This document shows, one piece after another, positions 1 through 5,379 of a DNA stretch of 5,442 bases; position 1 is the first letter of the stretch; each line of letters begins with the position of its first letter. The stretch spans positions 1 to 5,442 of the forward strand of contig JAKFUJ010000388.1 of assembly GCA_021732805.1 (NCBI GenBank), written 5' to 3'. The stretch comes from Betaproteobacteria bacterium. GTDB taxonomy: Bacteria > Pseudomonadota > Gammaproteobacteria > Burkholderiales > SG8-41. The position numbers and the translations under genes were made by a program. The notes below the pieces were generated by a model, which had not been told where the DNA came from, made no database searches, and saw nothing but the letters and a program-made list of their open reading frames with translations.

Positions 1-1032
1 CAGGAAACCCTGCTCAGCGCGCAGGCCGCGCTCGCCTGGCTGGGCAGTGCCCCGGGAACAGACAACATTACGGCGCATCTGGCTGCCGTGACCGCAAACA
101 CCAGGGCAGCGTCGGCCTTCGGCGTTTCCGACGCGCGGATTTTTCCGATGTGGGACTGGGTTGGCGGACGTTATTCGCTGTGGTCTGCAGTCGGCCTGCC
201 GGCGATGATCGCCATGGGCGGCGAAGCCTTTGACGAACTGCTTGCCGGCGCCGCGGCGATGGATGCACATTTTGCCGATGCCCCGCCGGAGAAAAACATG
301 CCGGTGCTGCTGGCGCTGATCGGGTTGTGGCATGCCAATTTCTGGGCCATGGACTCACGCGCGGTGATTCCCTATCAACAGGGACTGGAACTGCTGCCCG
401 CGTGGTTGCAGCAGCTTGAAATGGAAAGCCTGGGCAAACGCGTCAGTGTCCGTGGAAAAACGCTGCGTCACCAGACCGGGGTCGTGCTGTGGGGAAGCAC
501 AGGCCCCGATTGTCAGCATTCCTTTTTCCAGTTGCTGCATCAGGGAACGCAGGCTGTGCCGGTGGACTTCATAGCCTGCAGCGCTTCACGCAGCAATGAT
601 GGCAATGACACGAATGAAATCCAGGCGGTGCTGCTCGCAAACTGCTTTGCGCAATCCGCACTGCTGATGAGCGGCGTTCCCGAATCCAATATTGAACAGC
701 AATTGCTGCAAAAGAATCTCAGCAAGCGCGAGGCCGCACGACTCACGCCGCACCAGGTGCTCCCCGGCAACCGGCCGAGCAATACCCTGCTGCTGCCTGT
801 TTTGACACCGCGTAACCTCGGCGCCCTGCTCGCGCTCTACGAACATCGTACTTTCGTGCAAAGCGCGATCTGGGATATCAACGCCTTTGACCAGTGGGGC
901 GTGGAACACGGCAAACGGCTTGCCGGCAGCCTGCTCCCCGAATTCACCTCGACTGCGCCAACATCAAAACATGACGCATCCACCAACGGCCTGATCAACC
1001 ATTCAAAACAGCACAACCGGAGACAGACATGA
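1..1032 (+). CDS. pgi: Glucose-6-phosphate isomerase, C-terminal part (5' end outside the window)
   Basis: Cytoplasmic enzyme that interconverts glucose 6-phosphate and fructose 6-phosphate in glycolysis and gluconeogenesis. The frame is open from base 1, so the gene enters from the left; 343 codons are present and roughly 200 N-terminal residues are missing, judging from the usual length near 550. The GTG at 88 is internal and not the real start, because family-like sequence (QETLLSAQAALAWLG) lies before it. Seen in the sequence: the first PGI signature DWVGGRYSLWSAVG (about 145-186), the second signature ending FDQWGVEHGK (about 886-915), and equivalents of the catalytic residues of E. coli Pgi: Glu in LEMESLGK (codon 424), His in QHSFFQ (codon 517) and Lys in VEHGK (codon 913). 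The C-terminal HDASTNGLIN tail is also family-typical. The stop TGA overlaps the start of the next gene. No damage is visible, and the identification is very secure. Confidence 0.97.
   Translation, partial: QETLLSAQAALAWLGSAPGTDNITAHLAAVTANTRAASAFGVSDARIFPMWDWVGGRYSLWSAVGLPAMIAMGGEAFDELLAGAAAMDAHFADAPPEKNMPVLLALIGLWHANFWAMDSRAVIPYQQGLELLPAWLQQLEMESLGKRVSVRGKTLRHQTGVVLWGSTGPDCQHSFFQLLHQGTQAVPVDFIACSASRSNDGNDTNEIQAVLLANCFAQSALLMSGVPESNIEQQLLQKNLSKREAARLTPHQVLPGNRPSNTLLLPVLTPRNLGALLALYEHRTFVQSAIWDINAFDQWGVEHGKRLAGSLLPEFTSTAPTSKHDASTNGLINHSKQHNRRQT
1019..1022 (+). promoter_or_regulatory. Shine-Dalgarno site of the small gene after pgi
   Basis: GGAG lies six bases before the ATG at 1029, inside the last codons of pgi. 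It is the clearest ribosome binding site in the window and supports the ATG at 1029 as the true start. Together with the ATGA stop/start overlap it indicates translational coupling to pgi. Confidence 0.7.
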
Positions 1033-1235
1033 ACGACGAAGCCCTGAACATGAGCATCCGCAAATTCCTCAAAACCGTCGGCGTCAATTCGCAACTGGCG
1101 ATTGAAAAGGCGGTGCGCAAAGCGATCGAAGACGGCAAACTCAAAGGCAGCGAATCGTTGCCGGCGACGATGACGCTGAATGTCGGCGCACTGGCGCTGG
1201 AAGTGAAATTCGACGGGGATTTGAAGCTGAACTGA
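1029..1235 (+). CDS. Small conserved protein of unknown function, DUF6494-like
   Basis: A 68-residue protein of unknown function. It matches my memory of the DUF6494 family, small proteobacterial proteins opening with an N-[MF]-S-I-R-K-F-L-K-x-V-G-V motif; here NMSIRKFLKTVGVNSQ at residues 7-22. The next part (about 20-38) is charged and probably helical (IEKAVRKAIEDGKLKG), and the end (about 44-68) alternates hydrophobic and polar residues as in beta strands (MTLNVGALALEVKFDG). There is no signal peptide, membrane segment or cysteine, so it should be cytoplasmic. The start is set by a GGAG site six bases upstream, and the ATG overlaps the pgi stop as ATGA, so the two are co-transcribed and probably coupled. 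Base composition is like pgi. It converges on orn with a 26-base gap. No function can be given. The family name is from memory and should be confirmed with a profile search. Confidence 0.8.
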   Translation: MNDEALNMSIRKFLKTVGVNSQLAIEKAVRKAIEDGKLKGSESLPATMTLNVGALALEVKFDGDLKLN

Positions 1236-1255
1236 GTCTGGCGGCGAACAACGGC

Positions 1256-1281
1256 AACAGATCAGATTTTCATGATCTGTT
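1256..1281. terminator. Perfect 9-bp inverted repeat at the convergent pgi-pair/orn junction
   Basis: AACAGATCA (1256-1264) pairs perfectly with TGATCTGTT (1273-1281) around an 8-base loop. It covers the orn stop codon (TCA at 1262-1264 on the + strand) and lies 21 bases after the stop of the small gene. It could form in the transcripts of both converging units and act as a shared 3' end or as protection of mRNA ends. Neither strand has a U-run after the stem, so it is not a canonical intrinsic terminator. Confidence 0.35.
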
Positions 1282-1807
1282 CGCGGTAGTAGCGCAATTC
1301 GGCGATGGATTCATGAATGTCGGCCAGCGCTTCGTGTTTGCCGTGTTTGACCATGCCGGTCAGCACTTCCGGTTTCCAGCGCCGCGCCAGTTCCTTCAGC
1401 GTGCTGACGTCGATCAGCCGGTAGTGGAAATAATCATCCAGCTTGGGCAGGTACTTGACCAGAAAACGCCGGTCCTGGTGCACTGAGTTGCCACAGATCG
1501 GCGATACGCCCTTGGGCACATGCTGCGCCAGAAAGCCGATCATCTGCGCCTCCACCTCGGCTTCGGTCAGCACTGAAGCCTTCACACGGTCAATCAGCCC
1601 GGATTTCTTGTGGGTCGATTTGTTCCAGTTATCCATCGCATCGAGCACCGCATCGGACTGATGCACTACCAGCACCGGCGCTTCGGCGACGACATTCAAC
1701 TGCGCATCGGTGATGACGATGGCGATCTCCAGCACGCGGTCGGTTTCGGGGTGCAGTCCGCTCATCTCGATGTCGATCCAGATCAGCGCGTTGGAATCCT
1801 GTGCCAT
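1262..1807 (-). CDS. orn: Oligoribonuclease (3'-5' exoribonuclease, DEDDh family)
   Basis: Degrades 2-5-nucleotide RNA fragments to mononucleotides, finishing mRNA decay; in other proteobacteria Orn also removes pGpG made from cyclic di-GMP. It acts in the cytoplasm as a dimer. The 181-residue length equals that of E. coli Orn and the two align without gaps through the core. All five DEDDh residues are visible: D12 and E14 in WIDIEMSGL, D112 in HQDRRF, H158 in GKHEAL and D163 in ADIHES. The conserved DVSTLKELARRWKPE stretch is at 133-147. The ATG at 1807 gives the expected N terminus (MAQDSNALIWIDIEMSG); no good ribosome binding site precedes it. The gene is divergent from the M48 protease gene, so both are controlled from the 146-base gap at 1808-1953. 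It is probably monocistronic in this window. No anomalies were seen. Confidence 0.97.
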   Translation of the reverse strand: MAQDSNALIWIDIEMSGLHPETDRVLEIAIVITDAQLNVVAEAPVLVVHQSDAVLDAMDNWNKSTHKKSGLIDRVKASVLTEAEVEAQMIGFLAQHVPKGVSPICGNSVHQDRRFLVKYLPKLDDYFHYRLIDVSTLKELARRWKPEVLTGMVKHGKHEALADIHESIAELRYYREQIMKI

Positions 1808-1821
1808 AATGATTTTGATGT

Positions 1822-1850
1822 TTTATTAATCTTTTCCAAAAACATGACAG
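1822..1850 (-). promoter_or_regulatory. Weak candidate sigma70-type promoter for orn
   Basis: On the minus strand, CTGTCA (1850-1845) is followed after 17 bases by AATAAA (1827-1822); each hexamer matches four of six consensus positions. Transcription would start near 1815 and leave a leader of under 10 bases, in keeping with the absence of a Shine-Dalgarno site before the orn ATG. The match is poor and another promoter further upstream is possible. Confidence 0.25.
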
Positions 1851-1871
1851 CCTCGCCAGAGGCATGTTTTT
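1838..1871. repeat. Inverted repeat / terminator-like hairpin in the orn-M48 divergent region
   Basis: AAAAACATG (1838-1846) pairs with CATGTTTTT (1863-1871), and CCTC (1851-1854) pairs with GAGG (1859-1862) around a GCCA loop, leaving a four-base bulge (ACAG) on one side. Because the arms are A-rich and T-rich, an RNA from either strand would look like a GC stem followed by a U-run. It lies upstream of both genes, so a simple 3' terminator role does not fit; an operator, an attenuator in a long orn leader, or a barrier between the two promoters are all possible. An alternative pairing of ATGACA (1844-1849) with TGTCAT (1871-1876) exists. Confidence 0.5.
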
Positions 1872-1898
1872 GTCATTATTAATGTAGTTTTCAATAAT
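1870..1898 (+). promoter_or_regulatory. Candidate sigma70-type promoter for the M48 protease / dehydratase / rsgA run
   Basis: TTGTCA (1870-1875) and AATAAT (1893-1898) each match the -35 and -10 consensus at five of six positions, with the ideal 17-base spacer. Transcription would begin near 1905, giving a leader of roughly 50 bases before the ATG at 1954. No other promoter is seen within the three-gene run, so this one could serve all of it. The site overlaps both inverted repeats of the region, which suggests possible control of access. Confidence 0.5.
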
Positions 1899-1899
1899 G
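1874..1899. repeat. Second inverted repeat, overlapping the predicted -10 box
   Basis: CATTATT (1874-1880) and AATAATG (1893-1899) are perfect 7-base inverted copies separated by 12 bases. The right arm contains the proposed -10 hexamer and the left arm adjoins the proposed -35. The centres of the arms are 19 bases apart, which would place two protein-binding half-sites nearly on the same face of the helix. An operator is plausible, but AT-rich sequence produces such repeats by chance more easily than GC-rich sequence. Confidence 0.35.
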
Positions 1900-1953
1900 G
1901 GGAATTTTCAGGCACTTATTGTGTCACATGCCCGCACCCCCAGATAAACAAAT

Positions 1954-3201
1954 ATGCAAACTTTTGGCCTGATTTTTCTTGTTGCACTGCTCCTGACAGT
2001 CGCCGCCCGCCTGTGGCTGGCCAACCGCCACGCAGCCCATGTACTGGCGCACCGCAACGCGGTACCGGCGCAGTTTGCTGACGTCATCACGCTGGAAGCG
2101 CATCAGCGCGCAGCCGATTACACCGCCACCAAAACCCGCTTCGCGATGGTCGACCTGCTCGCCGGCACCGCATTGATACTGATTTTCACCTTCGGCGGCG
2201 GCCTGCAGGCGCTGCACAACCTGAGCGCCGTATGGTTCGACCCGGGCATCGTGCGCGGTCTGGCGCTGCTTGGCGGATTTACAGTGATATCGATGCTCGT
2301 CGACATTCCGTTCAGCCTTTATCGCACCTTTGTCATCGAAGAGCGTTATGGTTTCAACAAAGTCACCGTAAAACTGTTCTGGATCGATTTCATCAAGGGT
2401 CTGGTGCTGGGTACCGCGCTTGGCCTGCCGCTGGCAGCGACCGTGTTGTGGCTGATGGAGCGCATGGGTGAATGGTGGTGGTTTTATGCCTGGCTGACGT
2501 GGATGGCGTTCAACATCCTGATGCTGGCGGTGTATCCGACGTGGATCGCGCCGCTGTTCAACAAGTTCTCGCCGCTGACCGATGCCGCGATGAAAGAACG
2601 CGTCGAGCGCCTGCTTGACCGCTGCGGATTCAAGGTCAAGGGCCTGATGGTGATGGACGGCTCGCGCCGTTCCAGCCACGGCAATGCCTATTTCACCGGC
2701 TTCGGCAAAACCAAACGCATTGTGTTTTTCGACACGCTGCTGGCACGGCTGGAGCCGCAGGAAGTCGAAGCGGTGCTCGCGCATGAACTGGGACACTTCA
2801 AGCTGAAACACGTGATCAAGCGCATCGTCGGCATTTTCGCGGTCAGTCTCGGTTTCCTGTGGCTGCTCGGCTGGGTACTCGACAAACCGTGGTTCTACGA
2901 GGGGCTTGGAGTAAGCACGCCGTCCACCGCGATGGCGCTGGTGCTGTTCTCAATCGTGGTGCCGGTGTTCACTTTCCTGTTCCAGCCGCTGAGCGCGATG
3001 ATTTCACGCAAGCACGAATTCGAGGCCGACGCCTTTGCTGCACAGTACACGCCGGCTTCCAACCTGATTACGGCGCTGGTCAAGCTCTACAAGGACAATG
3101 CCTCGACGCTGACGCCCGACCCGCTGCATTCGGCCGTTTACGATTCGCATCCTCCCGCCACCACGCGCATCGCGCGGTTGCAGCAGGCCCCGGCGCACTG
3201 A
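1954..3201 (+). CDS. M48 family membrane zinc metalloprotease, Ste24 (CAAX protease) type
   Basis: Integral inner-membrane zinc endopeptidase. Eukaryotic relatives (Ste24p, ZMPSTE24) trim prenylated proteins; the bacterial substrate is unknown, and membrane protein quality control is my inference. The 415-residue length fits the Ste24 type, which is longer than HtpX (about 290). In order: an N-terminal membrane helix (about 5-22), helices near 66-86 and 102-122, the family motif IEERYGFNK (128-136), helices near 147-168 and 175-194, the motif YPTWIAPLFNKFSPL (194-208), and SSHGNAYFTGFG ahead of the active site. The zinc site is HELGH at 277-281 (H277, catalytic E278, H281), with E355 of EFEAD as third ligand and D359 conserved. 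Two more helices lie between these (about 291-310 and 326-346), and DSHPPATTRIARL ends the domain. The ATG is the first start after an in-frame TAA at 1945; no clear ribosome binding site is seen. The next gene starts 9 bases after the stop. Confidence 0.93.
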   Translation: MQTFGLIFLVALLLTVAARLWLANRHAAHVLAHRNAVPAQFADVITLEAHQRAADYTATKTRFAMVDLLAGTALILIFTFGGGLQALHNLSAVWFDPGIVRGLALLGGFTVISMLVDIPFSLYRTFVIEERYGFNKVTVKLFWIDFIKGLVLGTALGLPLAATVLWLMERMGEWWWFYAWLTWMAFNILMLAVYPTWIAPLFNKFSPLTDAAMKERVERLLDRCGFKVKGLMVMDGSRRSSHGNAYFTGFGKTKRIVFFDTLLARLEPQEVEAVLAHELGHFKLKHVIKRIVGIFAVSLGFLWLLGWVLDKPWFYEGLGVSTPSTAMALVLFSIVVPVFTFLFQPLSAMISRKHEFEADAFAAQYTPASNLITALVKLYKDNASTLTPDPLHSAVYDSHPPATTRIARLQQAPAH

Positions 3202-3210
3202 ACGCAGCGC

Positions 3211-3543
3211 ATGATGAGCGATCTCGCCCAAAAAAAATGCGTCCCCTGCGAAGGTGGTGTCGCGCCGCTGACCACTGAAGAAGTTTCGTCTCTGCTGAAA
3301 CGCCTCAAGGGCTGGGCATGCACCGATGGCAAGCTGACCAAAACCTACCAGTTCCGCAATTACCACGAGACCATGGCTTTCGTAAACGCAACGGCATGGA
3401 TTTCGCATCGCGAGGATCATCATCCCGATCTGGTGGTGGGTTACAAACAGTGCCGGGTGGAGTACATCACCCACGCCATCGGCGGTCTGTCGGAAAACGA
3501 TTTCATCTGCGCCGCCAAGATCGACAGCCTGCTTGACCCCTGA
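3211..3543 (+). CDS. 4a-hydroxytetrahydrobiopterin dehydratase (pterin-4a-carbinolamine dehydratase, PCD/DCoH)
   Basis: Dehydrates the 4a-hydroxy-tetrahydropterin left by aromatic amino acid hydroxylases so that the cofactor can be reduced again; some bacterial relatives are linked instead to molybdopterin enzymes. It is a cytoplasmic protein of 110 residues, normal for the family. The signature HREDHHPDLVVGYKQCRVEY is at 66-85; H70 and H71, with H88 in ITHAIGGLSENDF, correspond to the catalytic histidines of the rat enzyme. The N-terminal CVPCEGG (C10, C13) is common in bacterial members. No phenylalanine hydroxylase gene is in view, so I do not assign phhB. The M48 gene ends 9 bases upstream and rsgA begins 11 bases before this stop, so this is the middle gene of an operon. 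Two consecutive ATGs (3211 and 3214) are possible starts; neither has a clear ribosome binding site, and coupling to the upstream gene is likely. Confidence 0.93.
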   Translation: MMSDLAQKKCVPCEGGVAPLTTEEVSSLLKRLKGWACTDGKLTKTYQFRNYHETMAFVNATAWISHREDHHPDLVVGYKQCRVEYITHAIGGLSENDFICAAKIDSLLDP

Positions 3544-4426
3544 AACACCAGCACCGGGACTGATCACCGCCGCGTACGGCCGGCGTTTCCTGGTCGAATG
3601 CGCCGATGGCCGCGTGCGCGATTGTGTGACACGCGGCAAACGCACCGACTATGCCTGTGGCGACCAGGTCACTGTCACCGATCAGAACGATGAACAGGGC
3701 GTGATCGACGGCTGCGCGCCGCGACAGACGCTGCTCTACCGCTCCGACCGCTGGAAACAGAAGCTGATCGCCGCCAATGTCACGCAGATGATCATGGTGG
3801 TGGCGCCGCTGCCGTCGTTCGACCTCGGCGTGCTCGACTGCTGCCTCGCCGCCGCGGAACACGCCGGCATCAAACCGTTGATCGTGCTCAACAAGGCGGA
3901 TTTGCCGGAGTCGGCAAAATCGGCGACCGCGCTGTCGCTGTATACCAACATGGGTTACCCGTTGCTGAAACTGGTGGCAACCCAAAGCGTGGATGAACTG
4001 CGCCCGCAGCTTGCCGGACAGCGCAGCGTGCTGGTCGGTGAATCCGGGATGGGCAAATCAACCATACTCAACCAGCTGGCGCCGCAGGCTGCGGCGCTGA
4101 CCCGGGAAATCTCCGCGTCACTGGGTACCGGCAAACACACGACCTCGCATGCACGGCTGTATCACCTCGATGCCGGAAGCGACATCATCGACACCCCCGG
4201 CGTGCAGGCATTCGGCGTCCATCACCTGGGCGTGGCGGACCTCGCATCGGCATTCATCGAGTTCCGGCCGTATATCGGGCAATGCCGTTTCCGCGATTGC
4301 CGGCACCTCGATGAACCCGATTGTTCAATCACGGCAGCGCATGAAGCCGATAAAATCGATACCCGGCGGCTGATGGTTTACCGCAGACTGGCGGAGGAAA
4401 ATCTGCGTCAGCAGAAAAAGTTCTGA
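3533..4426 (+). CDS. rsgA: Small ribosomal subunit biogenesis GTPase RsgA (YjeQ/EngC), TTG start
   Basis: Late 30S assembly factor: a circularly permuted GTPase that binds the nearly mature small subunit and leaves after ribosome-stimulated GTP hydrolysis. The 297-residue protein shows the full family layout. An OB fold occupies about 9-65 (GLITAAYGRRFLVE onward). The permuted G domain follows, with G4 NKAD at 120-123, G1 GESGMGKST at 169-177, a switch I region GKHTTSHARLYHL at 200-212 and G3 DTPG at 220-223. A C-terminal zinc module has C251, C256, H258 and C264. The order G4-G1-G3 is diagnostic. The most upstream usable start is TTG at 3533, overlapping the dehydratase gene by 11 bases; the OB-fold sequence begins at residue 9, so any later start would cut the domain. 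No strong ribosome binding site is visible, and translational coupling is inferred. The gene ends 5 bases before the stop of the convergent AmpE-like gene. Confidence 0.95.
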   Translation: MTPETPAPGLITAAYGRRFLVECADGRVRDCVTRGKRTDYACGDQVTVTDQNDEQGVIDGCAPRQTLLYRSDRWKQKLIAANVTQMIMVVAPLPSFDLGVLDCCLAAAEHAGIKPLIVLNKADLPESAKSATALSLYTNMGYPLLKLVATQSVDELRPQLAGQRSVLVGESGMGKSTILNQLAPQAAALTREISASLGTGKHTTSHARLYHLDAGSDIIDTPGVQAFGVHHLGVADLASAFIEFRPYIGQCRFRDCRHLDEPDCSITAAHEADKIDTRRLMVYRRLAEENLRQQKKF

Positions 4427-4431
4427 CGTAT

Positions 4432-5379
4432 TTACCCTAAAGCACTCGCCAGTGAGACCAGCAACAGCAGGAACATCCACAGCACCAGCGCGCGCCAGAT
4501 CAGGCCTACGGCGCCGCGCAGGTCCTCGACACTGACCTCTTCGCCCATGCCCATCTCCGGCCTCTGGTTGAGCATGCCGTCTTCGCGCAATGCGCCGCCG
4601 AGTCTGACGCCCAGCGCGCCGGCGCCGCTTGCCAGTACCACGCCTTCTGCGCGCTGCGAAGCAAGTCCCCCTGGGGGGCCGCGGCCCCAGCCGGCGGCCT
4701 GGGTGCGCCAGCAATAGGCGGCATCTTCAAAATTACCGGCAACGGCAAACGTGGCGGCAGTAATGCGCGCAGGCAGCCAGTCAATCCAGAAAAATGCCCG
4801 TTCGGCAAAAAAGGCAAACGCGCGTTTTTCCGGCTCCAGTTGCCGGCCCCAGCGATCAGCCAGCAGATCGGCCGCGCGGTAAACCACCGGGCCGACCGGG
4901 CCGAATACCACAAACCAGAAAATCGGCCCCAGTACGTAACGATGCGCCTGCAACAGACCCAGTTCGATAGCGACCCGCGAGATTTCGGCGGCATTCAGTT
5001 CATCCGCCGGCACGCCGCGCCAGCGGCCCAGCACATCGCGTGCAGCATTGATGTTCTGCTCGCGCAGCGCCTGGGCGATTTCGGTAAAGCAGTGGCTGAA
5101 GCGGCGAAACCCCATCGTCACATAGAGCACCGCAACGCTCCACGCTATTGCCAGCAGTGCGCCGGCTTCATGCAGCAACACATAAACAATCACCGTCAGC
5201 AAGGCCAGCGGCAACACCGCAAGCAGCCACGCGATCACGCCGTGATTCGCCTGCAGTCCGTTGAACCGCCGCTCCAGAAAATCGGCGTACTGTTCAAACG
5301 CGGCGTACAGTGCGTTGCCGCGGCGTAGCGGCCATGCCTGTTCAAGGAGTAATGCGAATGCCAGTGCCAGGAATTTCAT
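4432..5379 (-). CDS. AmpE-like / CobD(CbiB)-superfamily integral membrane protein
   Basis: A 315-residue inner-membrane protein. Such genes are often labelled CobD/CbiB cobalamin biosynthesis protein, but the sequence resembles AmpE more. Hydrophobic segments lie at about 2-12, 48-69, 72-90, 149-170 and 292-313. Features in common with E. coli AmpE as I recall it are a VPA motif (here GVPADELNAAEISR, 122-135), LGPIFWFVVFGPVGPV (150-165; AmpE has LAPLFWLIVGGTWGPV) and IDWLPAR (199-205; AmpE has LDWVPVR). The ENTVDG-type stretch and the N-terminal GDP/HP motif expected in adenosylcobinamide-phosphate synthases are not seen. GALGVRLGG at 254-262 recalls the CbiB C-terminal part. No cobalamin gene is nearby and no ampD is in view. 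The ATG at 5379 has only a weak ribosome binding site (GCGGAC). A GC-rich palindrome lies in codons about 230-237. Superfamily membership is secure; the function is unknown. Confidence 0.8.
   Translation of the reverse strand: MKFLALAFALLLEQAWPLRRGNALYAAFEQYADFLERRFNGLQANHGVIAWLLAVLPLALLTVIVYVLLHEAGALLAIAWSVAVLYVTMGFRRFSHCFTEIAQALREQNINAARDVLGRWRGVPADELNAAEISRVAIELGLLQAHRYVLGPIFWFVVFGPVGPVVYRAADLLADRWGRQLEPEKRAFAFFAERAFFWIDWLPARITAATFAVAGNFEDAAYCWRTQAAGWGRGPPGGLASQRAEGVVLASGAGALGVRLGGALREDGMLNQRPEMGMGEEVSVEDLRGAVGLIWRALVLWMFLLLLVSLASALG
4644..4690. repeat. GC-rich palindromic stretch inside the AmpE-like gene, REP-like
   Basis: CTGGGG (4671-4676) and CCCCAG (4685-4690) are inverted copies around eight G/C bases. 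The register can slide, because GGGG at 4675-4678 also faces CCCC at 4685-4688. Immediately left, CTTC...GAAG (4644-4647 and 4658-4661), with a GC pair inside, forms a weaker second hairpin. The pair of adjacent hairpins recalls bacterial REP-type elements. It encodes residues about 230-246 of the membrane protein (GWGRGPPGGLA onward) without breaking the frame. Chance symmetry in GC-rich DNA remains possible. Confidence 0.4.

Larger units (their letters stand above)
1808..1953. promoter_or_regulatory. AT-rich divergent promoter region between orn and the M48 protease gene
   Basis: This 146-base gap is clearly AT-richer than the flanking genes and must hold the promoters of both divergent genes. 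It contains two inverted-repeat structures (1838-1871 and 1874-1899), one good + strand promoter match and one weak - strand match, listed separately. ATTAAT occurs on both sides of the main hairpin (1825-1830 and 1878-1883) and is its own reverse complement, so it extends the symmetry. No small gene or RNA gene is recognisable here. Confidence 0.7.

Noticed and set aside
540..1094. Several minus-strand open frames of 80-107 codons opposite pgi.
   Set aside because: pgi is continuous with both family signatures on the plus strand, and these frames have no motif or ribosome binding site worth noting.
1920..1928. TGTGTCACA here and CTGTCACAG at 5431-5439 as paired CRP/FNR-type sites shared by the two upstream regions.
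   Set aside because: Only a 7-base core (TGTCACA) is shared, the spacing does not match a CRP or FNR full site, and a chance match in this length of DNA is likely.
1924..2811. A 295-codon open frame on the minus strand opposite the M48 protease gene.
   Set aside because: It is rich in Gln, Arg and His with no recognisable motif, and lies fully opposite a gene with intact zinc-site motifs. This is the usual shadow frame in GC-rich DNA.
3004..3645. A 213-codon minus-strand open frame across the protease end, the dehydratase and the rsgA start.
   Set aside because: It runs antisense to three well-identified genes and shows no family resemblance.
4840..5328. A 162-codon plus-strand open frame opposite the AmpE-like gene.
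   Set aside because: Its Gln/His/Arg-rich composition lacks domain structure, while the minus strand encodes a coherent membrane protein.
4432..5379. A cobD/cbiB gene symbol for the right-hand membrane protein.
   Set aside because: Motifs expected for adenosylcobinamide-phosphate synthase are not visible and AmpE-like motifs are, so no symbol is given.
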